A DNA stretch of 64,000 nt from Oricola cellulosilytica (lineage in GTDB: Bacteria; Pseudomonadota; Alphaproteobacteria; Rhizobiales; Rhizobiaceae): contig NZ_JAINFK010000001.1 of NCBI RefSeq assembly GCF_019966575.1, positions 124,001 through 188,000 on the forward strand, in the 5' to 3' direction. Positions 33,525-44,119 of the stretch are shown piece by piece. The notes under the pieces were generated by a model that was not told where the DNA came from, did not search any database, and was given only the letters and a program-made list of their open reading frames with translations. Numbering within the stretch: the first letter of the stretch is position 1; every line of letters begins with the position of its first letter. A program made the position numbers and the translations under genes.

Positions 33525-33553
33525 CTGGCATGTTTAAATCGATTAGATTATAG
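33525..33553 (+). promoter_or_regulatory. Candidate promoter of the zwf-pgl-edd operon
   Basis: CTGGCA (33525-33530) and TTATAG (33548-33553) are separated by 17 bp in an AT-rich patch 31 bp upstream of the zwf start. The match to the alphaproteobacterial -35/-10 consensus is partial. I found no clear HexR-type palindrome. Confidence 0.4.
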
Positions 33554-33584
33554 GTGCGCCGACTCATAACCATCGGGAATTTCG

Positions 33585-35054
33585 ATGAACGCACAGATCA
33601 TTCCAGTCGATCCGTTCGACTACATCGTGTTTGGCGGCACGGGGGATCTCGCCGAACGCAAATTGCTGCCTGCGCTCTATCACCGTCAGGTGGACGGCCA
33701 GATCGTCGATCCGACCTGCATCATCGGCGTGTCACGGGCGGCGATGAGCGACGAGGAATACCGGACCTTCGCGCACGAGGCATTGAAGCAGTTCATCAAG
33801 GAACCCCTGATCGACGAGGAGGTCGAGCGCTTTCTCGCCAAGCTCCAGTACGTTTCAGTGGACGCCATGTCCGACCGTGGCTGGGACGATCTGCGCAACC
33901 GGCTTGACGGCGATCCCCGGAAGAAACGCGCCTATTACCTTGCTGTCGGCCCCTCGCTTTTCGGCGAGATCGCGACGCGACTACGCGCGCACGATCTGAT
34001 CACGCCGGAAACCCGCATCGTCGTCGAGAAGCCTATCGGGCGTGACCTTGAGTCGGCGCACGCCCTCAACGACGTGCTCGGAGAGGTTTTCGACGAGACC
34101 CAGACGTTCCGCATCGATCACTATCTCGGCAAGGAAACGGTTCAGAACCTGATGGCTCTGCGTTTCGCCAACACGCTGTACGAGCCGCTCTGGAACTCCG
34201 CCCATATCGATCACGTGCAGATCACCGTCGCGGAATCGGTCGGGCTGGAGGGTCGCGCCGAATACTACGATAAGGCCGGCGCCATTCGCGACATGGTTCA
34301 AAACCATCTCTTGCAGTTGCTTTGTCTCGTGGCGATGGAACCGCCGCCCTCCATGGATGCCGATTCCGTGCGCGACGAAAAGCTGAAAGTGCTGCGCGCG
34401 CTCGAACCGATCGGCGAAAACAATGTCGAGAAGCTGACGGTTCGGGGCCAATATACGTCCGGAGCCGCGAATGGCGGTCCGGTGAAGGGCTATCTGGAAG
34501 AACTGGAGAGCGGCGAGAGCGACACGGAGACATTCGTTGCGATCAAGGCAGAGATCAGCAATTGGCGGTGGGCAGGCGTACCGTTCTATCTCCGCACCGG
34601 AAAGCGCCTCGCCAAGCGCGTCTCGGAGATCGTGATCGCTTTCCGCCCGGTGCCACATTCGATATTCGGTTCCAGCGCCGGGCGCATGGTTGCCAACAAG
34701 CTGGTCATGCGGCTGCAGCCGGACGAAGGCGTCAAGCAGTGGATTATGATCAAGGACCCGGGTCCGGGTGGCATGCGGCTGCGCCACGTTCCGCTCGACA
34801 TGAGCTTCGCGGATGCCTTCGGCGTACGCAATCCGGACGCGTATGAGCGTCTGATCATGGACGTCATTCGTGGGAACCAGACTCTGTTCATGCGCCGCGA
34901 CGAGGTAGAGGCAGCGTGGCAATGGGTCGATCCGATCCTCAAGGCCTGGACGGAAACCGGCCAAACGACGCAGGATTATACCGCCGGTACCTGGGGGCCG
35001 TCCGCCTCGATCGCCCTGATCGAACGCGACGGACGGACTTGGCATGAAAGCTGA
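33585..35054 (+). CDS. zwf: Glucose-6-phosphate 1-dehydrogenase
   Basis: It oxidises glucose-6-phosphate to 6-phosphogluconolactone with NAD(P)+, the first step of the Entner-Doudoroff and oxidative pentose phosphate routes. The 489-aa protein has the nucleotide-binding motif FGGTGDLAERKLLPALY (residues 16-32) and the active-site signature RIDHYLGKETVQN with His179 and Lys183. Length is normal. GGGA lies about 9 nt before ATG. It is the first gene of zwf-pgl-edd and overlaps pgl by 11 nt. Confidence 0.97.
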   Translation: MNAQIIPVDPFDYIVFGGTGDLAERKLLPALYHRQVDGQIVDPTCIIGVSRAAMSDEEYRTFAHEALKQFIKEPLIDEEVERFLAKLQYVSVDAMSDRGWDDLRNRLDGDPRKKRAYYLAVGPSLFGEIATRLRAHDLITPETRIVVEKPIGRDLESAHALNDVLGEVFDETQTFRIDHYLGKETVQNLMALRFANTLYEPLWNSAHIDHVQITVAESVGLEGRAEYYDKAGAIRDMVQNHLLQLLCLVAMEPPPSMDADSVRDEKLKVLRALEPIGENNVEKLTVRGQYTSGAANGGPVKGYLEELESGESDTETFVAIKAEISNWRWAGVPFYLRTGKRLAKRVSEIVIAFRPVPHSIFGSSAGRMVANKLVMRLQPDEGVKQWIMIKDPGPGGMRLRHVPLDMSFADAFGVRNPDAYERLIMDVIRGNQTLFMRRDEVEAAWQWVDPILKAWTETGQTTQDYTAGTWGPSASIALIERDGRTWHES

Positions 35055-35787
35055 TCCTGACTTGAAGACCGCCATGGAGGAAACCGCGAGAGGGGTTCAT
35101 CGCCATTCCTATCCGGATCGTGACGCCCTGGCGGTGGCCCTCGCCGCCGGAATAGCGGCCGTCCTTGCAGGGTCCGTTGCGGAAAAGGGCCAGGCGACGC
35201 TCGCAGTTTCGGGCGGCTCGACGCCGCGAAAATTGTTCGATGTACTCTCCCGGACTGCCATAGAATGGGACAGGGTGACGGTGATATTGGTGGACGAGCG
35301 GATCGTGCCGGCTGATCACGAGCGCGCAAACCAGCGCCTTGTGCGCGAAACGTTGCTTCGGGACCGCGCCGCCAAGGCACATTTCGTAGCCTACGAGACA
35401 TCGCTCGCTTCGCCGGGCGCCAATGCCGAAAAGAGCGAAGAGATTTTCGCCGGACTTTCATGGCCGATAGACGCAGTGGTGCTCGGCATGGGAACGGATG
35501 GGCATACCGCCTCGTTCTTTCCTGGCGGCGACCGGCTCGCCGACGCCCTCGACGCCGAACACAACAGCCGGGTGCTGCCGATGCAGGCCGAAGGTGCCGG
35601 TGAAACCCGCCTGACGCTGACGCTGCCGGCTCTGCTCGAAACCAAGTTTCTCGCGCTTCATATCGAAGGTGCGGAAAAAGCCGCCGTGTTCGATACGGCC
35701 CTGTCCGGGTCGAACGCCTCCGAAATACCCGTGCGCGCGGTCCTTTATCAGGATCGGACGCCGGTACACGTTTTCTGGGCGCCATAA
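35044..35787 (+). CDS. pgl: 6-phosphogluconolactonase
   Basis: It hydrolyses 6-phosphogluconolactone to 6-phosphogluconate. The 247-aa protein of the DevB/NagB-like family has [16 protein letters not shown], the [14 protein letters not shown] region and the family motif [15 protein letters not shown]. The start ATG lies within the last codons of zwf, an 11-nt overlap that indicates translational coupling. edd follows after 46 bp. Confidence 0.96.
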   Translation: MKADPDLKTAMEETARGVHRHSYPDRDALAVALAAGIAAVLAGSVAEKGQATLAVSGGSTPRKLFDVLSRTAIEWDRVTVILVDERIVPADHERANQRLVRETLLRDRAAKAHFVAYETSLASPGANAEKSEEIFAGLSWPIDAVVLGMGTDGHTASFFPGGDRLADALDAEHNSRVLPMQAEGAGETRLTLTLPALLETKFLALHIEGAEKAAVFDTALSGSNASEIPVRAVLYQDRTPVHVFWAP

Positions 35788-35833
35788 AGCGTCCGTATGC
35801 CTGAGCTTTGTCTTTTTCCGTGGAGCTGGATCC

Positions 35834-37657
35834 ATGACCGCCTATGATGTCCACAAGACCGTCGCCGAAGTCACCGAGCGGATTCGCGAGCGCTCGCGAA
35901 AGAGCCGGGAGGTCTATCTCGAGCGACTCGCCGATCGTGCGGCCAAAGGTCCGAAGCGCTCGACGCTGTCCTGCGGCAACCTCGCGCACGGGTTTGCTGC
36001 CTGCGGACCGCGCGACAAGGCGGCCCTCAAGGGCGATGTGGTTCCCAATCTCGGCATTATCACGGCATATAACGACATGTTGTCGGCGCATCAGCCGTTC
36101 GAGACGTTTCCCGGCCTGATCAAGCAGGCGGCCCGCGAAGCAGGCGGCGTCGCCCAGGTCGCGGGGGGTGTTCCGGCGATGTGCGATGGTGTCACCCAGG
36201 GCCAGGCCGGCATGGAGCTGTCACTGTTCTCGCGCGACGTGATCGCGATGGCCGCCGCGGTCGGGCTATCGCATGACATGTTCGACGCGGCCGTCTATCT
36301 CGGTGTGTGCGACAAGATTGTTCCCGGGCTGGTGATCGCGGCGCTGACCTTCGGACACCTGCCGGCAGTGTTCATCCCGGCGGGGCCAATGCCGTCGGGA
36401 TTGCCGAACGACGAAAAGGCGCGCATCCGCCAGCTCTACGCCGAAGGAAAGGTCGGCCGCGAGGAACTGCTCGAGGCCGAAAGCGCTTCCTACCACAGCC
36501 CCGGAACATGCACCTTCTACGGAACCGCGAATTCCAACCAGATGTTGATGGAGATCATGGGGCTGCACATGCCGGGTGCATCCTTCGTCAATCCGAATAC
36601 GCCGCTGCGCGATGCGCTGACCCGGGAAGCCGCCAAGCGCGCCCTGGCCATAACCGCGCTCGGAAACGAGTTCACGCCCGCCGGCGAGATGATCGACGAG
36701 CGTTCTATCGTGAATGGCGTGATCGGCCTGCATGCGACTGGCGGATCGACCAACCACACGATCCACCTGATTGCCATGGCCGCCGCAGCCGGCATCAAGC
36801 TCACCTGGCCGGACATTTCCGACCTGTCGGACGTCACGCCGCTGCTGGCGCGCGTCTATCCGAACGGGCTCGCGGACGTGAACCATTTCCACGCCGCCGG
36901 CGGTCTCGGTTTCATGATCCGCGAATTGGCCTCCGGCGGAATGCTTCACCGGGACGTGCGCACCGTCTTCGGGCAGGGACTCGAACCTTACATGGTGGAA
37001 GCGAAGCTCGACGGCGATACGGTAGCCCGGAGCCCCGCTCCCGAATTGTCGGGCGACGAGAAAGTACTCTCGCCCATTTCCAGGCCCTTCCAGCCCAATG
37101 GCGGGCTCAAGATGCTGGCTGGCAATCTGGGCAAGGCGGTTATCAAGATCTCGGCGGTCAAGCCGGAGCGCCACGTGATCGAAGCGCCAGCCGTCATTTT
37201 CCACAGTCAGGAAGAACTGCTCGAGGCTTTCCGCAAGGGCGAGCTTGAGAAGGACTTCGTCGCCGTGATCCGCTTTCAGGGACCGAAGGCCAATGGCATG
37301 CCGGAACTGCATAAGCTGACGCCGCCACTGGGCGTGCTGCAGGACCGTGGCTACAAGGTAGCTCTGGTGACCGATGGCCGCATGTCCGGCGCCTCCGGCA
37401 AAGTCCCCTCTGCCATCCACGTAACGCCCGAGGCGCTCGATGGCGGGCCGATCGGCAAGGTTCGCGCCGGCGACATTGTGCGGGTGGATGCCGAAAACGG
37501 GACGCTAGCCGTCGTGACCGACGCCGAGGATTTCGAAGTGCGGGAGCCCGCGACGGCGGACCTCACCGGAAACGCCTTTGGTGTGGGACGTGAACTGTTC
37601 GGTACATTCCGCGCCGTCGCCGGCCGTGCCGACGCAGGTGCGAGCGCGTTCGGTTAA
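35834..37657 (+). CDS. edd: Phosphogluconate dehydratase
   Basis: It dehydrates 6-phosphogluconate to 2-keto-3-deoxy-6-phosphogluconate, the committed Entner-Doudoroff step. The 607-aa IlvD/Edd family protein has the Fe-S cysteines in [10 protein letters not shown] and [10 protein letters not shown], the substrate region [15 protein letters not shown] and the C-terminal [21 protein letters not shown] 35834 has GGAG 7 nt upstream. The frame is open 55 codons further 5', but that part overlaps pgl and is not protein-like. The eda aldolase that would complete the pathway is not in this window. Confidence 0.96.
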   Translation: MTAYDVHKTVAEVTERIRERSRKSREVYLERLADRAAKGPKRSTLSCGNLAHGFAACGPRDKAALKGDVVPNLGIITAYNDMLSAHQPFETFPGLIKQAAREAGGVAQVAGGVPAMCDGVTQGQAGMELSLFSRDVIAMAAAVGLSHDMFDAAVYLGVCDKIVPGLVIAALTFGHLPAVFIPAGPMPSGLPNDEKARIRQLYAEGKVGREELLEAESASYHSPGTCTFYGTANSNQMLMEIMGLHMPGASFVNPNTPLRDALTREAAKRALAITALGNEFTPAGEMIDERSIVNGVIGLHATGGSTNHTIHLIAMAAAAGIKLTWPDISDLSDVTPLLARVYPNGLADVNHFHAAGGLGFMIRELASGGMLHRDVRTVFGQGLEPYMVEAKLDGDTVARSPAPELSGDEKVLSPISRPFQPNGGLKMLAGNLGKAVIKISAVKPERHVIEAPAVIFHSQEELLEAFRKGELEKDFVAVIRFQGPKANGMPELHKLTPPLGVLQDRGYKVALVTDGRMSGASGKVPSAIHVTPEALDGGPIGKVRAGDIVRVDAENGTLAVVTDAEDFEVREPATADLTGNAFGVGRELFGTFRAVAGRADAGASAFG

Positions 37658-37978
37658 CAGTCGTTCGCCCACGCGAGCACTTGAGCGCCCATTCGCATTG
37701 TAAACGGAGCCCGGGCGTCCCATCGAGCCTTATGGCCATCCCTTGACGCGGGGGGGCGGGAACGGCATCTCGTCGAGGCACTCTTCCCCCACGCAGCCAC
37801 TGCAGACAGAGAGCCGCCGAAACCCGCGAGCCGCTCTCGCCTGGGTCGACCGGGCTCCCATCACACTCTCAACACCTTTTGTATTCATCCGTGACGGGAC
37901 TTTCGCGCTCTCTGCCGATCTGGTAGGGCGCACCGACCTATCAAGAGGAACGCCACCATCAAAGCCGCGACGCAACGC
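37658..37978. other. Intergenic region between edd and the CHASE3 kinase
   Basis: About 320 bp with no supported gene. GAGGA at 37945-37949 and an in-frame ATC at 37958 are relevant to the start of the following kinase. No clear terminator of the edd operon or strong promoter was seen. Confidence 0.5.
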
Positions 37979-39244
37979 ATGTTAGGGCTTTTTGCCATCA
38001 TCGCGCTGCTTGTCGCGCTGATGATCTGGGTTGCGATCGAGACGACACGGACCTTCCGGATCGAACAGGCGGCGCGTCATCAGGTGGAACTGACGTCCGC
38101 TGTTCTGATCGAAGTCAATAGAGCGTACTCGGCAGTGATCAACGCAGAGACGGCGCAGCGCGGCTTTGTTTTGACCGAACGGTCCGACTATCTCGAGCCC
38201 TACGAAACCGCGAGCGCAACATTTGCCGGTGCGATCGAAAATCTGCGCGGTCTTCTGGCCGGCGCAGCGACCGAAACGCAGAAGAGCCTCGTAGACAAGC
38301 TTGAGTCGCTCGGAAACGACAAGTTTTCCGAACTTTCCTTGACCATTGCCTTTGTCAAAGGCGGGAAAAGCGACGAGGCCCTCGCGGTGGTCAACACCGA
38401 TCGCGGCAAGGAGATCATGGACAGGTTCCGAGTGGTGATCCGCCAACTGGAAGCCTACGAGCAAGGCATTCTCGTGTCGGCGCTGGAGCGCGCCAAAAGG
38501 GCTCAGGACCGGTATTCCCTCATGTTCCTTCTGCTCGGGTCCGGCGTCGTGTTGCTCTTCGGGATGCTGCTCTTTCAGGGATGGCGCACAGCCAGGCTCG
38601 CGCAGGTGGAGGGGAACCTCGAGGCCGTCGAGACTGAGAAGGCGAAAACCGAGTTGCTCGCCCGCGAACTCAATCACCGCGTGAAGAATCTCTTTGCGAT
38701 CGTGCTCTCGCTGATTCGCAATTCCGGGCGCGAGGAAACGGATGCTCGCGAAGCAACGAAGAAAATTCACGAACGCGTGTACGCTCTGGCCAGGGCGCAC
38801 GAGCTTACGGCCACCATCGATGGACCGGGCAGAACCACCTTGGACGACCTCGTTTCGGCCGTCGCCCTGCCCTACATATCCAGCGAGGACGCGATCTCAA
38901 TCGACGGGCCGCCGGTGCCGGTCTCCGCCGAGCAGGTTACGCCTCTCGGGCTCATCATCAACGAATTGGCAACCAATGCGGTCAAATATGGGGCTTGGGC
39001 CGAGGGCCAAGACGGCAGGGTCTCCATTTCCTGGAACCATGATGGAGGAGACGGATTGTCTCTCAGATGGAGTGAACGCCACAATGGCGCCGCTGATAGC
39101 CAGGAAATCGACGAGGGTTTTGGATCATCATTGATGCGGCTGAGCACGCAACAGTTGGGCGGTGAAATGAAGCGGACCTTGAAGGACGGCCAGCTCTTCT
39201 GGAGTCTCGACTTCAAACTCGCGGATGGAACCAAAGAGCGGTAG
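37979..39244 (+). CDS. CHASE3-domain sensor kinase of the HWE/HisKA_2 class
   Basis: A 421-aa membrane kinase. Transmembrane helix 1 (about residues 2-20), a periplasmic CHASE3-type four-helix sensor (about 30-175, including INAETAQRGFVLT), and helix 2 (about 181-200) are followed by an HWE/HisKA_2 dimerisation motif ELNHRVKNLFAIVLSL with His233, then an ATPase domain with NELATNAVKYGAW. Such kinases act in alphaproteobacterial stress or light responses, usually with single-domain regulators. The next gene is one. The ATG at 37979 lacks a ribosome binding site and would place the membrane helix at residue 2, so translation may begin upstream. Confidence 0.87.
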   Translation: MLGLFAIIALLVALMIWVAIETTRTFRIEQAARHQVELTSAVLIEVNRAYSAVINAETAQRGFVLTERSDYLEPYETASATFAGAIENLRGLLAGAATETQKSLVDKLESLGNDKFSELSLTIAFVKGGKSDEALAVVNTDRGKEIMDRFRVVIRQLEAYEQGILVSALERAKRAQDRYSLMFLLLGSGVVLLFGMLLFQGWRTARLAQVEGNLEAVETEKAKTELLARELNHRVKNLFAIVLSLIRNSGREETDAREATKKIHERVYALARAHELTATIDGPGRTTLDDLVSAVALPYISSEDAISIDGPPVPVSAEQVTPLGLIINELATNAVKYGAWAEGQDGRVSISWNHDGGDGLSLRWSERHNGAADSQEIDEGFGSSLMRLSTQQLGGEMKRTLKDGQLFWSLDFKLADGTKER

Positions 39245-39259
39245 GCGCGTTTGCGAAAG

Positions 39260-39610
39260 ATGCTGGACCATTGCTCAATCTTGGTCGCGGAAGACGAGGG
39301 TCTTATCGCGCTTGACCTGCAGATGACGCTCGAAGACGAGGGCGCAACGGTTGTCGGACCGTATTCCACCGTGGAATCGTGCCTCGACGCAGTGGAGAAA
39401 CAGTCGTTCGATTTCGCCATTCTCGACGTCAATCTGAGGGGCCGGAACGTGTTTCCCGTCGCGGAAAAACTGATACGGCGCGGTATCCCCTTCGTCTTTC
39501 ACACCGGCCATGGCGACCGCATCGAACTGTTGAAGAAGTTCCCGGATGCCAAGGTCTACCGCAAGCCAACCGAAATTCACCACCTCATCGAGAACTTGGC
39601 GAGTCGCTAG
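39260..39610 (+). CDS. Single-domain response regulator
   Basis: A 116-aa CheY-like receiver without output domain. The acidic pocket EDE (residues 11-13), phospho-acceptor Asp56 in AILDVNLRG, a conserved Thr in FHTGHGD and Lys in VYRKPTE are present. It begins 15 bp after the HWE kinase and is its likely partner. An in-frame TTG at 39251 would add three residues; both starts have weak ribosome binding sites. HWE kinases often pair with such stand-alone receivers. Confidence 0.88.
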   Translation: MLDHCSILVAEDEGLIALDLQMTLEDEGATVVGPYSTVESCLDAVEKQSFDFAILDVNLRGRNVFPVAEKLIRRGIPFVFHTGHGDRIELLKKFPDAKVYRKPTEIHHLIENLASR

Positions 39611-39618
39611 CTGACCCT

Positions 39619-40581
39619 TTAGTAGCTCGTACGCCGTTCGTCGCTTGGTGCACGACCGAACTGCAGGCGGTAACTCTGCGCGAAGTAGCTGTGCGAAGTG
39701 AACCCCGTGGACAGCGCGACTTCAAGTATAGGGATGTTCGTCTGCCGTAGTAGCTGTCGCGCGCGCTCCAGCCGCAGCGTCATGTAATATCTGCCGGGCG
39801 TCGAACTGAGGTGGCGTAGAAAAAGGCGCTCGACTTGGCGCACCGACAATTGCACGGATTCCGCAAGTTCGCCGGCCGTTAGCGGCTGTTCCAGATTTTC
39901 GGCCATAAGTTCGGTCACGCGGCGCAACTTTTCGGACTTGCCTGTCAGGTCCGGCTCCTGGCCGACCCGCTGCCTGTCCTGGTGGCTGCGGATGCGCTCG
40001 TGCTGAAACTGGTTCGCGACCTTGTTTGCCAGTTCCGATCCGAAATCGCTGCGGACGATCTCGAGCATCAGGTCCACCGATGTTGTTCCCCCCGCCGACG
40101 TGTAGCGTTTCCGGTCGATCTCGTAGACGTTTCCCGTGCACTCGATATGCGGAAAGCGCTCGCGAAAGGACGCCCGGTTCTCCCAATGGATCGTGCAACG
40201 GTGTCCTTCGAGCTGTCCCGCCTCGGCAAGTGTGTGACTGCCGATCGATATGCCGCCAAGCGAGACACCCCGGCGGCCCGACGTCCTCAGCATGTTGATG
40301 ATCTTGGACTTGCCCTCGAACTCGGTCGTCAGCCCCGCCACGACGAAGATGATGTCGCTGGCAGGCATTGTTTCAACGCTGTATGCGGCCTTGATCGTGA
40401 GGTCGTTGGAAGCGGCGACCGGCTCGCCGTCATGGGAGACGGTGCCCCAGCTGTAATAGCTGGTGTCGCTCATCCTGTTGGCCGACCGGAACACGTCGAT
40501 CGCCGCCGCAAGGCAAAACATCGGGAATTTGTCCGCAAGGACAAATGAAAAATGGCGCGCGGGCGGTGCGTCGGAGGTCAT
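39619..40581 (-). CDS. GlxA-family AraC-type transcriptional regulator
   Basis: A 320-aa regulator. Its N-terminal DJ-1/PfpI-like (class I glutamine amidotransferase fold) domain (about residues 10-180, LADKFPMFCLAAAIDVFRSA) lacks an obvious catalytic Cys. The C-terminal AraC double HTH (about 215-315) contains LSVRQVERLFLRHL and EVALSTGFTSHSYFAQSYR. Related proteins control carnitine, glycine betaine or arginine use in response to amino-acid-like ligands. It is convergent with the response regulator and upstream of nothing related, so the target is unknown. Confidence 0.88.
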   Translation of the reverse strand: MTSDAPPARHFSFVLADKFPMFCLAAAIDVFRSANRMSDTSYYSWGTVSHDGEPVAASNDLTIKAAYSVETMPASDIIFVVAGLTTEFEGKSKIINMLRTSGRRGVSLGGISIGSHTLAEAGQLEGHRCTIHWENRASFRERFPHIECTGNVYEIDRKRYTSAGGTTSVDLMLEIVRSDFGSELANKVANQFQHERIRSHQDRQRVGQEPDLTGKSEKLRRVTELMAENLEQPLTAGELAESVQLSVRQVERLFLRHLSSTPGRYYMTLRLERARQLLRQTNIPILEVALSTGFTSHSYFAQSYRLQFGRAPSDERRTSY

Positions 40582-40620
40582 GAGCGCGCGCTATATCGCA
40601 CCGTACTCCCGCGCGGAAGC

Positions 40621-41520
40621 CTAGAAAGAGGGAGGCTGCTCGCCGGCCGCGCGATAGGCGGACGTCACGGCATTGGCCATCAGCATGGCGATCGTCATCG
40701 GCCCCACACCTCCGGGAACCGGCGTGATTGCGCTTGCGACCTTCTCGGCTTCACCATAGGCGACGTCGCCGACCAGCCTTGTCTTGCCCTCTCCCCGCTC
40801 TGGCGCGTCGATGCGGTTGATGCCGACATCTATGACCACCGCTCCGGGCTTGATCCAGTCGCCGCGCACCATTTCCGGGCGGCCGACCGCCGCCACCAGT
40901 ACGTCTGCAGTCCGGCATACCGCCGCAAGATCGGGCGTGCGGGAATGCGCAATCGTCACCGTCGCATTGGCGGCGAGAAGGAGATTGGCCATAGGCTTGC
41001 CGACGATGTTGGAGCGGCCGACGACCACCGCCGTCTTTCCGGACAGTTCCTTGCCGATGGTCCGTTCTATCAGCAACATCGAGCCCGCCGGGGTACACGG
41101 TACGAATGCCGTCTCCCGCTCGCCCGTGCCCAGCTTGCCGACATTGATGAAGTGAAAGCCGTCGACGTCCTTTTCCGGCGAAATGGTCTGGATCACGCGT
41201 CCGGCATCCATGTGGGCGGGAAGCGGCAACTGGACAAGGATGCCGTGTATGGACGGATCGTCGTTTAGCCGACCGACCAGATCGATCAGTTCGTCGCCGC
41301 TCGCGTCTTCCGGCAGGCGGTGCTCAACCGAGTGAAAGCCGCATTCCTTGGCCATGCGCCCCTTGGACGCAACATATACCTGGCTGGCCGGGTCGTCGCC
41401 AACGATAACGACTGCAAGGCCCGTCTTGGTGCCGGTCTTTTCCCTCAGCGCGTCAGCGGCACGCTTGACCCTTTCGATCACCTCGGCCGCCACCGCCTTG
41501 CCGTCAATTCGCTCAGCCAT
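40621..41520 (-). CDS. folD: Bifunctional methylenetetrahydrofolate dehydrogenase/cyclohydrolase
   Basis: FolD interconverts 5,10-methylene- and 10-formyl-tetrahydrofolate in one-carbon metabolism. The 299-aa protein has [13 protein letters not shown] with the catalytic Lys, [21 protein letters not shown], the Rossmann [18 protein letters not shown] and the C-terminal [18 protein letters not shown] 41520 follows GGAG/GGGA and is the family's usual start ([10 protein letters not shown]); the longer open frame upstream is discarded. Confidence 0.96.
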   Translation of the reverse strand: MAERIDGKAVAAEVIERVKRAADALREKTGTKTGLAVVIVGDDPASQVYVASKGRMAKECGFHSVEHRLPEDASGDELIDLVGRLNDDPSIHGILVQLPLPAHMDAGRVIQTISPEKDVDGFHFINVGKLGTGERETAFVPCTPAGSMLLIERTIGKELSGKTAVVVGRSNIVGKPMANLLLAANATVTIAHSRTPDLAAVCRTADVLVAAVGRPEMVRGDWIKPGAVVIDVGINRIDAPERGEGKTRLVGDVAYGEAEKVASAITPVPGGVGPMTIAMLMANAVTSAYRAAGEQPPSF

Positions 41521-41627
41521 CTGTTTTCCCGACTCCAAATGCCCGCGGACATTTGCACGGCTCAAAGCTGAATGAAAAGCTTGAAGCGTCCTGTCGTGAC
41601 GGATTTGGACCACTTGCAGCCGAAGGG

Positions 41628-43940
41628 TCAGGCGACGCGGCGTCCCCCGTTCGACCGGCGACGAACCAGCGCTTCGACGGTTTCGCGGATTTCGCGAATG
41701 GATCGACGCAGTTCTCCCAGTTCCCCGTCATCGGGGCGTGCGGGGTCGGCATGCGCATTCACCGGCTGAGCGGACCCGGCAGCGGGCGTGACTGCGGACG
41801 GTGGAGCTCCATGCTGTACCGGAGGCGCATAGGGATATGGATAGAACGAATGATGCTGGCCGGCGACCGGGTAGGATGGCGCATAGGGCTGCGGCATAGG
41901 TGGATAGGGCATCACCGCAGCGGGTCCATAAAAGCCTGGCACCTGAGTGGGAAATCCAGCCGGATGCATCCACCCTCGCTGATAATCGGCGCTCTGCCAG
42001 GGCTGCGTCGGGTAGGGCTGATGAGGATAGTGAAAGGCGTACATTTCGTGCGCTCCTGCGGATTGCGCGGTATCGGGCCGCTTCAATTCTTCTGACGTTT
42101 TTCCATGCCCCGGTGCTTCACCTGCAGCAGTGGCAATGGTCGAACCGCGTTCCTCACCGCGCTGGCGCAATGCCTCCACGATCCGATGCGTGGAGGATTG
42201 GCGTCGGCGGCGTCTGCCGCCTTCGCGCCCGTCCGGGCCGCCGGCAAAGGTCTGCCGCAGCGCGGAGAGAAATGCGAGCGTGATTCCGGTGAAGAAGCCA
42301 ACGATGCCAAATCCGGCGGCAACGATCTTGCGCGACGGGGTCGATGGATCCTCGGGAACCTCGGCCGGAGCGATGATCTTCACATTGGTCGAACCGAGCG
42401 CCTCGATCTCGCCGGTCTCGCGGGCCCTCAACAAAAACGCCTCGTAGATCTGGCGTGCGGTTGCCAGACTTCGCTCGAGTTCACGCAGGCGGATCTGCGA
42501 ATCGTTGTTGCTCACCGACTCCGCCTTCAATTCCGCAAGCGAGGCGGCAAGCGCCTGCTCGTTTTGCACGGCGCGGCGCAGATCGGCCTGCGTGCCTGAC
42601 ACGATACGCCGGACTTCGGCCGAGATTTCGTTTTCAAGCGAGGCCAGCGCGGCCTTGGCGTCGGTCAGTCTGGGATGTCGCGGCCCGAGTGCGTTTTCGA
42701 GGGAGGCGATCTGCTGCTTGAGCGTCCCGTGCTGGGTGCGCAGGGCGCTGAGGGAGGAGGAAGTGATGTCCTGCGGCAATCCGCCAGCGATGACCGATGG
42801 TGCATCAACTTCCCTTGCGGCTTCGGCTCGTGACTTGGCGGCGATCGTCGAAGCCCTCGCCTCGGCGAGTTGAGCGGTCACCGCAGCCAACTGGTCGTCA
42901 GTCACGAGACGCCCGCCCGGGCCGATCAGGCCGCTTTGCGCGCGATAGGTTTCGAGTGCCTGTTCGGCTTCCTCGACATCTGCGCGCAGATCGCCAATAC
43001 GAGCGCCGAGAGCCCTCGAAGCGTCACGCGCTGTCTCCGACGTGAGTTGCTCCTGCTGGTCGATGAACGCGGCGGTCAATTCGTTGGCGAGACGCGCGGA
43101 TTTCGCCGGATCACGCGACTCGACGCCCACCTGAATGACGAAGGTACGATTGGTGCGCTTCGCCCACAGACTGTCGCGAAGATTCTTGATCGCCTCGTGA
43201 TCGCGTTCTTCCACACCATCGCTGCTGGACAGTAGTGAAAGGACGTCCCTGAACGACTGAACGACGCCGCCAAAGGCCTTCGTTGTGCCGTTGAATTCCG
43301 GATCCTGGTCAAGGTTGGTCCTATCGACAACCTTGCGGAGGACGCTCGGCGCCCTGATCAGCTCCAGTTTACTGTCGACGATGGCGAGCGCCGCCTCGTT
43401 GGAGAGGAAATCCGGTGCGACATCGCGGCCCACCAGCTTTACCTCGCGCGGATCGACAAGTATCTGCGAAAAGGCGGTGTATTTATGCGGCGTCGAGAGG
43501 GCGACCAGCGCCCCCAGCGCAAAACCCGCGACAGCTATTCCGATAATCCGATAGCGCCAGTCCCAGATCGTGCCGGCCAGTAGGGCTGGATCGATCAACG
43601 GCTGAAACTCACCGTTGTCCCTTGGCTTCCTATCGCGCACGGCGACCCGGGCGGATTCATCTGCGACAGGAGAATCGGAAATGGCTGCTCTCGGTTCCTC
43701 TCCGCGCGCACCCTGCGCGGCAAGTTCGGCCAGAATCGGATTGGATTTTTTCGTCTCGCGGGCGGCGCGCGCCTTCCGGTGGCGGTCGGCGGCGTCAGCC
43801 AAACGCGCCGGGGTAGCGCCGAGACCTGTGACCGAGGGACCATCAGAACTGCTCTTCCGCGTGGCCGACCCCGCGCCGGCAAGCGAGAGCAATGGCGGAA
43901 TTTTTCTGCGCTTCCTGTGGTCGCTGTAGGGTCGGGACAT
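41628..43940 (-). CDS. GumC/Wzz-type polysaccharide co-polymerase with a Tyr/Pro-rich tail
   Basis: A 770-aa inner-membrane chain-length/export protein for a surface polysaccharide. After a disordered Ser/Arg/Ala-rich N-terminus come the Wzz domain with helix 1 ([17 protein letters not shown]) and [14 protein letters not shown], a long periplasmic coiled coil (about residues 270-520), the [14 protein letters not shown] proline motif and helix 2 ([17 protein letters not shown]). The cytoplasmic end has no Walker motifs, so there is no fused BY-kinase. Instead it has a basic segment, a 100-residue tail rich in Tyr, Pro, Gln and His, and a final helix ([16 protein letters not shown]). ATG 43940 is the better start. 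Confidence 0.88.
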   Translation of the reverse strand: MSRPYSDHRKRRKIPPLLSLAGAGSATRKSSSDGPSVTGLGATPARLADAADRHRKARAARETKKSNPILAELAAQGARGEEPRAAISDSPVADESARVAVRDRKPRDNGEFQPLIDPALLAGTIWDWRYRIIGIAVAGFALGALVALSTPHKYTAFSQILVDPREVKLVGRDVAPDFLSNEAALAIVDSKLELIRAPSVLRKVVDRTNLDQDPEFNGTTKAFGGVVQSFRDVLSLLSSSDGVEERDHEAIKNLRDSLWAKRTNRTFVIQVGVESRDPAKSARLANELTAAFIDQQEQLTSETARDASRALGARIGDLRADVEEAEQALETYRAQSGLIGPGGRLVTDDQLAAVTAQLAEARASTIAAKSRAEAAREVDAPSVIAGGLPQDITSSSLSALRTQHGTLKQQIASLENALGPRHPRLTDAKAALASLENEISAEVRRIVSGTQADLRRAVQNEQALAASLAELKAESVSNNDSQIRLRELERSLATARQIYEAFLLRARETGEIEALGSTNVKIIAPAEVPEDPSTPSRKIVAAGFGIVGFFTGITLAFLSALRQTFAGGPDGREGGRRRRRQSSTHRIVEALRQRGEERGSTIATAAGEAPGHGKTSEELKRPDTAQSAGAHEMYAFHYPHQPYPTQPWQSADYQRGWMHPAGFPTQVPGFYGPAAVMPYPPMPQPYAPSYPVAGQHHSFYPYPYAPPVQHGAPPSAVTPAAGSAQPVNAHADPARPDDGELGELRRSIREIRETVEALVRRRSNGGRRVA

Positions 43941-44119
43941 CTCGCACCGGTTAGAAATTCGCGCGGCGCACGGCGCGCTCGCGAGGGGTAAACACAACCT
44001 AAAATTTCAGGGATAACAAAAGATTAAACCCCAACCTCCCGGCTGTGAAATTCAACCGGCCTCTGCCTGCGGGCCGCTTGCCGGAACCTCGCCTTAAGGC
44101 TTTCGTGCTACCGAGCGGC

